Position numbers and translations under genes: made by a program. Source: Bacteroidota bacterium (GTDB lineage Bacteria; Bacteroidota; Bacteroidia; AKYH767-A; 2013-40CM-41-45). Taken from it: a DNA stretch of 64,000 bases. Below the pieces are notes generated by a model. That model searched no databases, had not been told where the DNA came from, and was given only the letters and a program-made list of their open reading frames with translations. Below, piece after piece: positions 26,774-35,507 of this stretch (positions within the stretch are counted from its first letter, which is position 1; the number at the start of each line of letters is the position of its first letter). The DNA is taken from assembly GCA_016708785.1 (NCBI GenBank), contig JADJFC010000011.1:1-64000 (forward strand), read 5' to 3'.

Positions 26774-27550
26774 ATGAAGGTCACCATCATTCAAACAAAC
26801 TTAGTCTGGGAAAATAAGACAAAAAATCTTTCTTTGCTTCGGGACAAAATCTCAAACCTCAACGAAGATACTGATCTGATTGTTTTACCGGAAATGTTCT
26901 CAACCGGTTTTTCGATGAATGCGAAATCATTGGCTGAACCTATGTCAGGGAATACAATTCAATGGTTGCAAAAAATTGCTACGGAAAAAAATTGCGCAAT
27001 TACAGGAAGTATCATCATCGAAGAAAACGGAAAGTATTTTAATCGACTGATCTGGATGACACCTGAAGAAATTAAAACGTACGACAAGCGCCATCTTTTC
27101 TCCTATGCAAAAGAAGAAAATATATACACAGCCGGAAATAAAAAACTAATCGTTGAATACAAGGGTTGGAAAATCTGCCCGCTGGTCTGCTACGACCTCC
27201 GCTTTCCTGTGTGGAGTCGCCGTACAAAAAAAGAAGACTACGACCTCCTACTCTATGTCGCTAATTGGCCTGATAGAAGAAACACTGCATGGAAAACATT
27301 GCTTCCTGCACGTGCGATTGAAAACCAGTCGTACGTAGTTGGAGTAAACAGAATTGGAAATGATGGGAATGATGTCTACCATTCTGGCGATAGTGCTATT
27401 TATACTTTCACCGGCGAACCGATTTCTAAGACACAAGCACATGTAGAATCAATTGAAACGATTGAGTTGAATTTGGAAGAGTTGCAGGAACACCGCAAGC
27501 ACTTTGCATTTGAGCAGGATGCGGATGGGTTTGTAGTGAATAACGAATAG
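26774..27550 (+). CDS. Nitrilase-superfamily omega-amidase (YafV/Nit2 type)
   Basis: 258 residues with the nitrilase catalytic triad: Glu40 in VLPEMFSTGF, Lys105 in TYDKRHLF and Cys139 in PLVCYDLRFPVW. ARAIENQSYVVGVNRIG is also typical. Omega-amidases hydrolyse 2-oxoglutaramate or 2-oxosuccinamate, products of glutamine or asparagine transamination, releasing ammonia and drawing the transaminase reaction forward. It lies 18 bp after the YbdL-type aminotransferase, the same pairing seen as a pathway unit in methionine salvage. The last codons (VNNE-stop) fall in an AACGAATAG/GTGAATAG repeat that continues past the stop. Confidence 0.93.
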   Translation: MKVTIIQTNLVWENKTKNLSLLRDKISNLNEDTDLIVLPEMFSTGFSMNAKSLAEPMSGNTIQWLQKIATEKNCAITGSIIIEENGKYFNRLIWMTPEEIKTYDKRHLFSYAKEENIYTAGNKKLIVEYKGWKICPLVCYDLRFPVWSRRTKKEDYDLLLYVANWPDRRNTAWKTLLPARAIENQSYVVGVNRIGNDGNDVYHSGDSAIYTFTGEPISKTQAHVESIETIELNLEELQEHRKHFAFEQDADGFVVNNE

Positions 27551-27566
27551 TGAATAGTGAATAGTG
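27535..27566. repeat. GTGAATA/AACGAATA tandem repeat
   Basis: Tandem words (GTGAATAACGAATAGTGAAT and two further GTGAATA copies) overlap the stop codon of the omega-amidase gene. The same words make the 9709-9800 inverted repeat at the end of kdsB and recur at 35329-35360. They form an interspersed repeat family that tends to sit at gene ends. Confidence 0.6.
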
Positions 27567-27571
27567 AAGAA

Positions 27572-27970
27572 TTAAAACTTCCTATCTCCAACTATTGCAA
27601 TTGAACTATTTTCATCAATACCCTCCATCGGACAACTTTGTCCACTCAGTACAGCCTGAAATCTACTTTCGCTTTCAAAACGACCGATGTAGGTATCGCA
27701 TGAATTGTACACATTACCTTCTTCGTCGATTCTTAATGATTGAGATTTATTTGCTTCAAATTGAATGATCATTTTGTTCTCACCATCGGTTTTTGCCCTT
27801 CCGAGGTAAGCTGTTGTAGCATTTGAAATGGTTCCTGCTGAATCTACATTAGTATAGACATTCGTAAAATTATAGTTGCCAACGTATTTGTTTCTGTAAT
27901 CAAATGGGCTTTTTTCGCAGGCTACAAATGTGGCTGCAATCATTAACAATAATACTATTTGTTTTTTCAT
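27572..27970 (-). CDS. Small lipoprotein of unknown function
   Basis: 132 residues with a lipoprotein signal: a hydrophobic stretch and lipobox TFVAC, Cys18, followed by EKSP. The mature part reads NKYVGNYNFTNVYTN near the start and is rich in beta-prone residues, resembling the many Bacteroidota lipoproteins that begin 'Y.G.Y.f' after the anchor. It contains two further Cys (SCDTYIGRF and SGQSCPMEG) that may form a disulfide. No function recognised. It faces the omega-amidase tail to tail across a 21-bp gap. Confidence 0.82.
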   Translation of the reverse strand: MKKQIVLLLMIAATFVACEKSPFDYRNKYVGNYNFTNVYTNVDSAGTISNATTAYLGRAKTDGENKMIIQFEANKSQSLRIDEEGNVYNSCDTYIGRFESESRFQAVLSGQSCPMEGIDENSSIAIVGDRKF

Positions 27971-28073
27971 TTTATTCTACTCTGAAATAAAGGGTAATTG
28001 ATTTCTTTGCGAAAATAAAACAAAAGATTGATGCCAACGTGAATTTCGATTTTGGTTGACCGTAAATCACATA

Positions 28074-28142
28074 CGACCCCTCCGGGGTCGGTTCGCTGGG
28101 GGGAATACCAATATCTACCGATATTTGACCCCTACGGGGTCG
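28074..28142. repeat. Two GACCCC..GGGGTC palindromes
   Basis: CGACCCCTCCGGGGTCG at 28074-28090 and GACCCCTACGGGGTC at 28127-28141 are near-perfect palindromes, GC-rich in an AT-rich setting. They lie between two minus-strand genes. The same family makes a four-copy array at 53145-53306. They resemble REP (repetitive extragenic palindrome) elements, which may also act as terminators or mRNA stabilisers. Confidence 0.75.
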
Positions 28143-28150
28143 TTCAAAAA

Positions 28151-29266
28151 TTACATCTGCGTAGCGACCTGTCTTAAAATATCAATCCACTCTTCTTTCG
28201 CTCTGCTGGTTCCAAGACGAACTATAATTAAATTCTTTTTTGGTTGAACATAGATGTATTGTCCAAGATGGCCAATTGCAGAAAAGTCACCATCTTTAGG
28301 TCCTATCCACCACTGACGATTATAATAATCTGCTGCGCCTTTTTCAGTGTTCGGAGCGAGACTTTTCTTTACCCAATCGTTCGGAACGATCGTTTTTCCA
28401 TTCCAATCTCCTCCATTCAAATACAAACGACCAAACTTTGCAAAGTCACGCGCGCGGGCATTGATACAACAAAATGCTTTTTCTAAACCATCTTTCTTTT
28501 TGTCGATACTCCAGCTTGCATCGTATTCCATTTGTAATGGCCGCCAGATCTTTTCATCGAGGTATTCTGTCATTGATTTACCTGTCGCTCTTTCTAAGAT
28601 CAATCCAAGCAATTCAGTATTCACACTTTTATAATCAAAGCCCTCCATGGGACCTTTTTCAGTTTTCAATTTAGACAGACTCTTCCGCAATGTTCTTCCA
28701 TAATAAAAAGATGCCGCTCCACTGAAGGGCGAATTGTATCCTTCAGAAAATTTTACACCGGATGCCATATGCAATAAATGATGAATGGTCACATTGTTCC
28801 AATTGTATTTGTCTTTTAATTCAGGAAGGTAATTCACAATGGGATCGTCTTCGCTTTTTATCTTGCCTTCACCTATTGCAATTCCAATCAATGCAGACAC
28901 ATACGATTTAGCTACTGAAAAAGAAGCGACAATTGAAGCGGTATCATAGTCATCCTGATATTTTTCATACAATAGACTGTCATTGCGTATTATCAAGAAT
29001 GCAACCGTAGGAGATTTTTCGATAAACGTTTTGAAATCTGTTGTCACTCCGGCGTAATTTGTAATTTTTACTTTGCCGTCAATAGCTGCATTGTTCTGTG
29101 AATCTATAAAACGAAAAGGTTCCGCTGAACCATGCAAAGGTCTCGAAGGGAAAATCTTGTGATCGGTAATGTCAGAAAAATTGTACCAAAAATATCGACC
29201 AACTTTGCAACTGCCAAATAACAGCATAATCGCAATGAACATCAAACCAAATGCACTTTTTCTCAT
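28151..29266 (-). CDS. Serine beta-lactamase-like hydrolase (lipoprotein)
   Basis: 371 residues of the class C beta-lactamase/D-alanyl-D-alanine carboxypeptidase-like family. Lipobox LLFGSC gives Cys20, so it is membrane-anchored outside the cytoplasm. The nucleophile motif is SVAK (Ser117-Lys120), the second motif is in the FDYKSVNTELLG stretch (Tyr and Asn), and GHLGQYIYV near the C-terminus provides the H-x-G third motif. MASGVKFSEGY and RDFAKFGRLYLNGG are typical. Such enzymes act as esterases, peptidases or amidases; the substrate cannot be predicted. It follows a large lipoprotein gene with a 14-bp gap on the same strand. Confidence 0.93.
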   Translation of the reverse strand: MRKSAFGLMFIAIMLLFGSCKVGRYFWYNFSDITDHKIFPSRPLHGSAEPFRFIDSQNNAAIDGKVKITNYAGVTTDFKTFIEKSPTVAFLIIRNDSLLYEKYQDDYDTASIVASFSVAKSYVSALIGIAIGEGKIKSEDDPIVNYLPELKDKYNWNNVTIHHLLHMASGVKFSEGYNSPFSGAASFYYGRTLRKSLSKLKTEKGPMEGFDYKSVNTELLGLILERATGKSMTEYLDEKIWRPLQMEYDASWSIDKKKDGLEKAFCCINARARDFAKFGRLYLNGGDWNGKTIVPNDWVKKSLAPNTEKGAADYYNRQWWIGPKDGDFSAIGHLGQYIYVQPKKNLIIVRLGTSRAKEEWIDILRQVATQM

Positions 29267-29280
29267 AGCTAAATATTATT

Positions 29281-30888
29281 TTAATACGGGCTTTTGTAAT
29301 TAAGATCCCACTTCACATCCACATCCCAATTGGCACGAACGGTAATTAACTCCGGATTAAATTCTACGATCTCCGGTTGAATATGTTTGAGCAAATCTCC
29401 TGAATCCCACTTCTTATTTCCATTCTTATCATGTACAATTTTTATCTTGTACAACATCGGATCGAGATATGAATATTGAATTGAAGTATCACTGCTGACA
29501 TTTGTTTCTCTGTACAAATTGTCAGTGTTATCGAGAAGTTGAACAATAATATTTTCTGTGACAGAAGTCAACTTTAGAAGCATAGTACCATAAAATGACT
29601 CCGGCTTTACTGTCCACTCGAATTTTAACGTATCATTCTTCAATCCGGAAATATCTTCAATAGATCCAGGCGGAATAAATAGTTTATATAAATATTTATC
29701 TGACCATTTTGCAGCTACTTCAAAAGAGTTTTTCATACTGTCGGCGAAAACAACTTTAAAATCCTTTTCTTCTATTGAATCTTTCATTAAAACAATTCCA
29801 CTTGGATCTATACTGACTAAAGGGTGGTTACTGTTGATTTTGTAAGGCATATAAAAATGATGACTTGCATTACGATCTACTGCTGTTAATACGAATTCAA
29901 AATTTGCACGGGATGCTACCTTATTGGATTTTTTAAACAAACGCACATCAACTGTATCCATTTTTTTCCCATTGAAATAAGTGAAGCTTAATGAATCCAG
30001 ATCAGCATTTTTATATAAGATCGTCAAGGTGTCTTTGTCTTTTGAAAACTCCTGCGAAAAAATATCCATTTTTTTTAAGTCTGTCAGAAAATTTAATTTC
30101 ACAGTATCTGCCGGAGCTGAGAATACCAGATAAACTTTTCCAGGTGAAATGGAAGCGGATTTTATAAGATGTAATGGCGCAGGTTCTTTGAACAAGCGGA
30201 CAAAGACATTGACATTGCCGGCAGATATTCTTTCCTCTGAAAATCCAATGCTTTCTTCACCATTTGTATAAAGGTAATTTTTGTCTTTGTCATCCAATGC
30301 AACCAGTTTGTAATCACCCGGTGCAATGTTATTGATGGTAAATTCGCCTGCATCATTTGTTTTTGCAAAATACATTGGCCGTTTATTGAATGGCAAAGAA
30401 TCGTCATTCTCTCTATAGATCATTGCCAAAATTCCCTTTTCTTTCTTTTGGTCAAATCCATTTTCTATTCGACCACTTATCTTTAATGAATCAACAACAT
30501 TACCGGTAGAAAAAACGAACTGGTAATTCTCCAATGCATTGCCTTCATTATTATCGGTAATGGAATTACCAAAATTCATTGTATAGGTCGTATTGGCTTC
30601 TAAAGTATCCGTAAAATGGATATGCAATGATTTTTTACGCACAACTGTTTCCGGTGTATATTTCAACAACGGCGAAACTACCAGTTGAGTATTGATGTCA
30701 TTGAGCTGAATAAATTCATCGAATGTTATTACGATGTCATTCGTTTTCACATTCACGGAAAAATTCTCGGGAACAGTATTCAATACTTTTGGTGGAACAA
30801 TGTCTTTATCCCCACCAGTGGGATTCACTCTTATAGCACATGAGCTTAAGATGGCAATCACAAAAAACAGAAGTGTATATTTTCTCAT
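29281..30888 (-). CDS. Ig-like (Big_5) domain lipoprotein
   Basis: 535 residues. Lipobox ILSSC sets Cys17 as the anchor. The next segment, NPTGGDKDIVPPKVLNTVPE, is the hallmark of a conserved Bacteroidota lipoprotein family with a Big_5 Ig-like domain (about 25-135; ITFDEFIQLND, NFGNSITDNNEG). A carboxypeptidase-regulatory-like module follows (FTINNIAPGDYKLVALDDKD, about 185-215) and a long beta-rich tail. The C-terminus repeats the 'D.NGN.kWDsGD' pattern (KIVHDKNGNKKWDSGD). Function unknown; presumably an outer-membrane or surface scaffold. Its first codons overlap the end of the free-methionine-sulfoxide reductase gene by 4 bp, indicating one transcript. Confidence 0.9.
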   Translation of the reverse strand: MRKYTLLFFVIAILSSCAIRVNPTGGDKDIVPPKVLNTVPENFSVNVKTNDIVITFDEFIQLNDINTQLVVSPLLKYTPETVVRKKSLHIHFTDTLEANTTYTMNFGNSITDNNEGNALENYQFVFSTGNVVDSLKISGRIENGFDQKKEKGILAMIYRENDDSLPFNKRPMYFAKTNDAGEFTINNIAPGDYKLVALDDKDKNYLYTNGEESIGFSEERISAGNVNVFVRLFKEPAPLHLIKSASISPGKVYLVFSAPADTVKLNFLTDLKKMDIFSQEFSKDKDTLTILYKNADLDSLSFTYFNGKKMDTVDVRLFKKSNKVASRANFEFVLTAVDRNASHHFYMPYKINSNHPLVSIDPSGIVLMKDSIEEKDFKVVFADSMKNSFEVAAKWSDKYLYKLFIPPGSIEDISGLKNDTLKFEWTVKPESFYGTMLLKLTSVTENIIVQLLDNTDNLYRETNVSSDTSIQYSYLDPMLYKIKIVHDKNGNKKWDSGDLLKHIQPEIVEFNPELITVRANWDVDVKWDLNYKSPY

Positions 30889-31379
30889 ATAAAAGCTGAA
30901 ATCATTTTACAAACTTCTTCCAAATACTTTTGGTCTGTTTCATCGAAATGAGAAACAAATTCGCTGTCAACGTCGATTACTGCAACTACTTTTTCATTCT
31001 TCATCACTGGCAAAACGATCTCTGATCGAGAAAGAGAACTACATGCAATGTGTCCGGGAAAAAGATCGACATCAGGAACTATTATTGATTGCGCTTTGTC
31101 CCACGCCGTTCCGCAAACGCCTTTTCCTTTTTGAATTCGGGTGCAAGCAACCGGACCTTGAAAAGGGCCTAGTACTAATTCTTCTCTATTTCCGGAAGAT
31201 TTTACAAAGTAAATACCGATCCAGAAAAAAGAAAATGTCTCTTTTAATCCTGCAATCACGTTAGAGATATTGGCAATTGCATCCTCTTCGCCTTCGGTCA
31301 GAGCTTTCAATTGCGGTAAAAGTGAAGCATATTGCTCCGCTTTACTTGCATGAAGATCGATATGAATATTCTCAGCCAT
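30885..31379 (-). CDS. msrC: Free methionine-(R)-sulfoxide reductase (GAF domain)
   Basis: 164 residues, a GAF-domain enzyme that reduces free methionine-R-sulfoxide in the cytoplasm. The three catalytic/resolving cysteines are Cys79 (GPVACTR), Cys89 (KGVCGTA) and Cys113 (HIACSS), with the same 10- and 24-residue spacing as Cys84/94/118 of the E. coli enzyme. LVLGPFQGP, VPDVDLFPGH and SRSEIVLPV are family signatures. It overlaps the next lipoprotein gene by 4 bp (ATGA-type), so both are co-translated. It probably protects the methionine pool from oxidation. Confidence 0.95.
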   Translation of the reverse strand: MAENIHIDLHASKAEQYASLLPQLKALTEGEEDAIANISNVIAGLKETFSFFWIGIYFVKSSGNREELVLGPFQGPVACTRIQKGKGVCGTAWDKAQSIIVPDVDLFPGHIACSSLSRSEIVLPVMKNEKVVAVIDVDSEFVSHFDETDQKYLEEVCKMISAFI

Positions 31380-31490
31380 AAATTGACTGCAAAGATGGAA
31401 ATTTTCATGGAAACACCGTCGATATTGGCAGAATTATCGAGCATTACCACTACGTATTTCATAGAAAAAACAACTTTTCCGGAATTCAAA

Positions 31491-32282
31491 TCAGGCACAG
31501 GCAATTGAAGCAATCGACAGCTTTGTTCCCGGAATTTCCAAAAGCGCTTCTGCACAGGAAATCAATGTTGAGCCTGTCGTGATCACATCATCGATCAAAA
31601 GAATATTTTTATCAGAAGCAGCTAATTCTTTATTTATACTAAAAACATTATCCATATTCATGTACCGATCAAAACGATGCTTTCGGGTTTGTGTTTCTGT
31701 TTCCCTATTCCGATAGATCATCTGAGGTTCAAACACTGCATTCATGCTTTTTGCAAATCCTTCTGCTATAAAATCGCTTTGATTATACCCTCGCAACTTT
31801 AATTTCTTCTCATGCAATGGAACAGGTACAACAATATCCGGTTTTGGAAATGGAGAATCTTTGATGTCTGATCCCATCAACTGTCCGATATACATCCCCA
31901 CATCTTTTCTGTCTTTGTACTTCAATTTGTGAATAAGGCGCTGGACCTTTTCACCCTTACTGAAATAATAATAACTGGTCGCAGCCTGAATGGGAACTTT
32001 CCCCCAGAAGTGTTTGGCTACCGGATTTATCGATTGCAAATGAAAATGTGTTCGGGGTAAATAGTACTTACAGAAAGTACACAAACACTCTTCGCCCATT
32101 AACAAAGGGCGATCGCAAGCAGCACATAGTGTAGGATAGAAAATCCATAGTAAATCGTCGGACATTTTTTTGATTCTGTTTTTCATTTTTTCTTTCAAAA
32201 TTCGAAAAGAAAAACGGGAATCGTTACCGCATAAATGCGGAAAATTGATGCTGAATTTAATTGATGAATTAAATTGGGCCAC
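31491..32282 (-). CDS. ComF-family phosphoribosyltransferase-like protein
   Basis: ComF-type protein with an N-terminal zinc-ribbon (LCAACDRPL ... CLCTFCKYY) and a type I phosphoribosyltransferase domain whose PRPP loop reads ILLIDDVITTGSTL. VVPVPLHEKKLKLRGYNQSDFIAEG is the family core. ComF takes part in DNA uptake in naturally competent bacteria, which fits the dprA gene in this window. The open frame begins at 32282, but its first 32 residues come from a palindromic repeat. Starts at 32186 (MKNRIKK) or 32165 (MSDDLLW) are more likely and give 224-231 residues, the normal ComF size. Confidence 0.92.
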   Translation of the reverse strand: MAQFNSSIKFSINFPHLCGNDSRFSFRILKEKMKNRIKKMSDDLLWIFYPTLCAACDRPLLMGEECLCTFCKYYLPRTHFHLQSINPVAKHFWGKVPIQAATSYYYFSKGEKVQRLIHKLKYKDRKDVGMYIGQLMGSDIKDSPFPKPDIVVPVPLHEKKLKLRGYNQSDFIAEGFAKSMNAVFEPQMIYRNRETETQTRKHRFDRYMNMDNVFSINKELAASDKNILLIDDVITTGSTLISCAEALLEIPGTKLSIASIACA

Positions 32283-32340
32283 CGATAGGGCGTCCCTGAC
32301 GGGACTGGTGGGGTACCGGAATGCCGTCCCTAGCGGGATT
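32278..32340. repeat. GTCCC..GGGAC palindromic repeat (second REP-like family)
   Basis: GCCACCGATAGGGCGTCCCT begins a 42-base unit (32278-32319) with core CGTCCCTGACGGGACT. A second core, CGTCCCTAGCGGGATT, follows at 32325-32340. A reversed copy of the unit lies at 35462-35501. It overlaps the 5' end of the longest ComF frame, which argues for a downstream ComF start. Confidence 0.65.
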
Positions 32341-32387
32341 TGGGTGAATGCGAATGAAGATTTTGAAAAGTATGGAATGGATTTATG

Positions 32388-33059
32388 TCAAACTATTTTT
32401 TCGCCTTCGTAAATTGAAATGAGGTAGTCAATTCCATCGAGTGTCACTTTACGATCAGATTTTTTTAGATTAAATTCATTCTCTAAAATTTTTATAAAAG
32501 GAGAGGCGAATTTTCGATTGGGTTCACTCAATAATAAAACGCCATCCGATTTTAAGATATGTTTGAGAGCTGCCAATATTGGCTCAAACGAACGGCTTTC
32601 ATAGGCAACATCAGAGGCGAGAATGACATCTGCCTTTTCAATCTTGCTTACATCTCGCCAATCAAGTAGCTGCCCGTTAAATTCAACTGAAAGATTTTTA
32701 TTCCAATTGTTCTGTGAGAAATCAAGTGCCTCTTGCAAATAATCGGTCATCGTAACTTCTGCCCCATTAAGAGCAGCAACAATTCCAGGCAATCCTAAAC
32801 CACAGCCGATTTCAATTACAATCTTTCCATGAACCAATGATGGATTCTCATCAATATACTTTGAAAGTCCAATGGCAGATGGCCAAAGGTCAGCCCAATA
32901 GGGCATTCGCTCATCCAACACATTAACATCAGCTGCAGGTTTCGAAAGAAGCCTATCAAACAATTTATCTATGTCTTTGATTCGAGAAACCCTTACCAAA
33001 TGATTGGCAAGTTGCAAACTAAAGCTTTCTGCAAACTCATCGTAATTGATCTGCGGCAT
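32388..33059 (-). CDS. Class I SAM-dependent methyltransferase (Methyltransf_16 type)
   Basis: 223 residues. The SAM-binding motif I is VIEIGCGLGLPGIVAAL, the acidic loop is VTMTDYLQEAL, and the post-II segment is DVILASDVAYESRSFEPI, close to the DxxY motif of the lysine-methyltransferase-like METTL group (also labelled nicotinamide N-methylase-like). Substrate is probably a protein lysine, but this is family-level inference. It lies 6 bp upstream... that is, its stop is followed by ComF beyond the repeat, and its start is 6 bp after the stop of the FG-GAP gene on the same strand, so it may be expressed with that gene. Confidence 0.9.
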   Translation of the reverse strand: MPQINYDEFAESFSLQLANHLVRVSRIKDIDKLFDRLLSKPAADVNVLDERMPYWADLWPSAIGLSKYIDENPSLVHGKIVIEIGCGLGLPGIVAALNGAEVTMTDYLQEALDFSQNNWNKNLSVEFNGQLLDWRDVSKIEKADVILASDVAYESRSFEPILAALKHILKSDGVLLLSEPNRKFASPFIKILENEFNLKKSDRKVTLDGIDYLISIYEGEKIV

Positions 33060-33065
33060 TAAAAT

Positions 33066-35279
33066 TTATTTCGAATGAGTGACGATGATCTTTTTCACTT
33101 CATCCATTTCAGTAGAGCGGATATGGAGATAGTAAATTCCGGCAGGTAATTTCGACGTATTAAAAACCGAATATCCATCGATCAGCAATTGCTCAGAAAT
33201 CAATCTAGATTGCGAATCATAAATAGCACATTTCACATTCTTTGATCCTGTTTTCATTCTAACCACAAACTGATCATTAGCAGGATTTGGAAAAACTCTA
33301 ATATCAGATTCCTGATCAATTGTATTCGTAGAATTCACGATGTCCTGATAAAATACTTGCACTCCACCACCGTAGAGCCCTAAAACGAAATCATCCTTTG
33401 AATCTCCATTTAAATCTCCACCTGCAATTGATGTAAGTGGACCATAGCGATTACCCAAATATTTAGATGCAACAGTATCCAGCAATGTAAACACACCTGC
33501 TAGATTTCCATCGATATTTCCATACAAGTAAATATCACCATTCATAGCTGTGACCAATAGTTTTGTATCATTACTTTGACGGAAAATATATGTCGTAGAA
33601 TAGGAATCCGTTGTCGGTGGAACATTCAATGAGAATCCACCGAACTGACTTACTGTAGGCGTTGTCGCAAAGAAAGGAACAGTCGTTGATCCTAAATTCT
33701 GGAAGTAATTCAGAGTACCATTTTTCTCTCCCAATAACAGATCCAATTTCCCATCCTTATTAATATCGAAGATCTGTACCGAAGAACTGTTGCCGACATC
33801 AATTGACATATAAAATGCACTTACAAAAACAAAGGTACCGGCATCATTACGGTAATAGATTATTTGCCCCGTTTCATAACCAATAAGCAAGTCAGAGTCT
33901 CCATCGTTATCCATATCTGCAAAGTCAGGCGACAATTTCCCCTGATAATTTTGTGCGATCAGATTAGCAAAATCATCGGTAACAAATTCAAAAGACGGAG
34001 TAGTCGATGTGCCTGTATTTCGATATAGTTCCAATCCACAGGTAAATATTGAAGGGGTAATGGTTTTCTTTTTATTTGCAATCACCAGATCAAGCAAGCC
34101 GTCGTTATCATAATCATATAATGTTGGTGAGGCAGCCTCTCCGACATCAATCATCTGATCTGATAAAAAATCTTTTCTGATAAACGAAAAGACCGGTATA
34201 CTGTCCGTACCGTTATTCTTATAGTAATAAGTGCCCTGATTGTTTTCATATTCGTAACTAGATACGATCAGATCACGAATTTGATCGTTATCAACATCAA
34301 CATAGGAGTGCATTGCAAACGATTGAATATCAACCGGCACATTATACGACGGAAAAGCAGTATCCTGAGATGTCATTATATCAACGCCTGATGAAGGTGT
34401 ATTTATTGCCAACAAACTATTGTGCGTCTGTGAATCGCCTATGAGTGCATCCTTATCGCCATCACCATCAATATCGATCGTGTAAATATTTGCATAGGTG
34501 TCATCCATAGGTGCAGCCGTTGACATATCAAACTGATCAAATGGGTTTGCAAAACAATTGATGTTAAAAAAACCAATAACTACATTACTATATGCACCGG
34601 ATCGTAAAGCAAATTTCCCCCATGAATATGTTTCCAGCACATAATCATTTAGTGAGTCGCAAACGCCATAGTGCTCCATGGTCATATTCTTGTAATATGC
34701 AAATGCACCAACACACTGAAATTGCTGACCGATGATATCCATGTCGCCATCGTTATCGATGTCATTGAAATTCGGCATCAACAATGCGCTTGCAAAAATA
34801 TTCGCAGGTCCGCCGGCACCACCATTTACCAGCATTGTTGAATCAACCAATGTAAAATGCAACCCTCCCGGTGGCGAGTCATTGATGTATTGTGAAATGC
34901 TGTTGTTTCTAAAACCAACTGTCATCAGATCCGGCTTCTCATCGCAATTGTAATCATATAAAAACGCCCACCCGGTCATTGCAGGAAAAATGTTTTCATA
35001 TTCAGGAGCATACTCCCAGCAATCAGGTCCGGCATTTCCATTATTCAAATATGTTGTAACACGATTATCACTCCTGTCAAAACAAAATAGATCCTGACGA
35101 CCATCATCATTCAAATCAATATTTGAAAATATCGGATAGTTCAGTCCTCCTGCCCAAGGAACCGTTAATGTTGTTCCATTCTCTACCGGAATATTGGTAG
35201 TGCGATTAAAATACATCTGAGCATTTACAATACCGACAAATGACATCAATACCAATAAAGAAAATAGTCTTTTTTTCAT
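33066..35279 (-). CDS. FG-GAP/VCBS-repeat secreted protein with T9SS sorting domain
   Basis: 737 residues. The signal peptide (LFSLLVLMSFVGIVNAQ) precedes about eight FG-GAP/VCBS calcium-binding repeats of the form DxDxDGxxDLxxG (DLNDDGRQDLFCF, DIDGDGDKDALIG, DYDNDGLLDLVIA, DMDNDGDSDLLIG, DINKDGKLDLLLG, DLNGDSKDDFVLG), folding as a beta-propeller. The C-terminal 75 residues are a type A T9SS sorting domain: VFPNPANDQFVVRM ... SKLPAGIYYLHIRS ... KKIIVTHSK. It should be exported by the Sec system, then secreted and surface-bound through T9SS. Binding target unknown; similar proteins are adhesins or glycan binders. Confidence 0.93.
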   Translation of the reverse strand: MKKRLFSLLVLMSFVGIVNAQMYFNRTTNIPVENGTTLTVPWAGGLNYPIFSNIDLNDDGRQDLFCFDRSDNRVTTYLNNGNAGPDCWEYAPEYENIFPAMTGWAFLYDYNCDEKPDLMTVGFRNNSISQYINDSPPGGLHFTLVDSTMLVNGGAGGPANIFASALLMPNFNDIDNDGDMDIIGQQFQCVGAFAYYKNMTMEHYGVCDSLNDYVLETYSWGKFALRSGAYSNVVIGFFNINCFANPFDQFDMSTAAPMDDTYANIYTIDIDGDGDKDALIGDSQTHNSLLAINTPSSGVDIMTSQDTAFPSYNVPVDIQSFAMHSYVDVDNDQIRDLIVSSYEYENNQGTYYYKNNGTDSIPVFSFIRKDFLSDQMIDVGEAASPTLYDYDNDGLLDLVIANKKKTITPSIFTCGLELYRNTGTSTTPSFEFVTDDFANLIAQNYQGKLSPDFADMDNDGDSDLLIGYETGQIIYYRNDAGTFVFVSAFYMSIDVGNSSSVQIFDINKDGKLDLLLGEKNGTLNYFQNLGSTTVPFFATTPTVSQFGGFSLNVPPTTDSYSTTYIFRQSNDTKLLVTAMNGDIYLYGNIDGNLAGVFTLLDTVASKYLGNRYGPLTSIAGGDLNGDSKDDFVLGLYGGGVQVFYQDIVNSTNTIDQESDIRVFPNPANDQFVVRMKTGSKNVKCAIYDSQSRLISEQLLIDGYSVFNTSKLPAGIYYLHIRSTEMDEVKKIIVTHSK

Positions 35280-35328
35280 ATAACAAAAGTACTCGTTTTT
35301 GATGCTCGGAAAGTCACAATAGTGGAAA

Positions 35329-35392
35329 ATAGTGAATAACGAATAGTGAATAACGAATATACATTATTAAGAATGACCCGATAGCTATCGGG
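35329..35392. repeat. GTGAATA/AACGAATA repeat and CCCGATAGCTATCGGG palindrome
   Basis: AATAGTGAATAACGAATAGT and a following GAATAACGAATA (35329-35360) belong to the family seen at 9709-9800 and 27535-27566. At 35377-35392 lies a perfect 16-bp palindrome, CCCGATAGCTATCGGG. Both are in the 228-bp gap upstream of the FG-GAP gene. Confidence 0.6.
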
Positions 35393-35461
35393 ATGAAAAT
35401 TGGGGCTTATACACTAGAATACAGCAAAAAACGCAAATCAATAGAATCACCCCTGAAGTAC

Positions 35462-35501
35462 GTACCCCACGAGTCCCATAGGGACGGCCTATCGGTGGCA
35501 C
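35462..35501. repeat. GTCCC..GGGAC palindromic repeat, second copy
   Basis: Reverse-complement copy of the unit at 32278-32319, with core GTCCCATAGGGAC (35473-35485) and the conserved flank GGCCTATCGGTGGCAC. It ends a few bases before the stop codon of the small gene at 35508. Confidence 0.65.
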
Positions 35502-35507
35502 AAAGGA

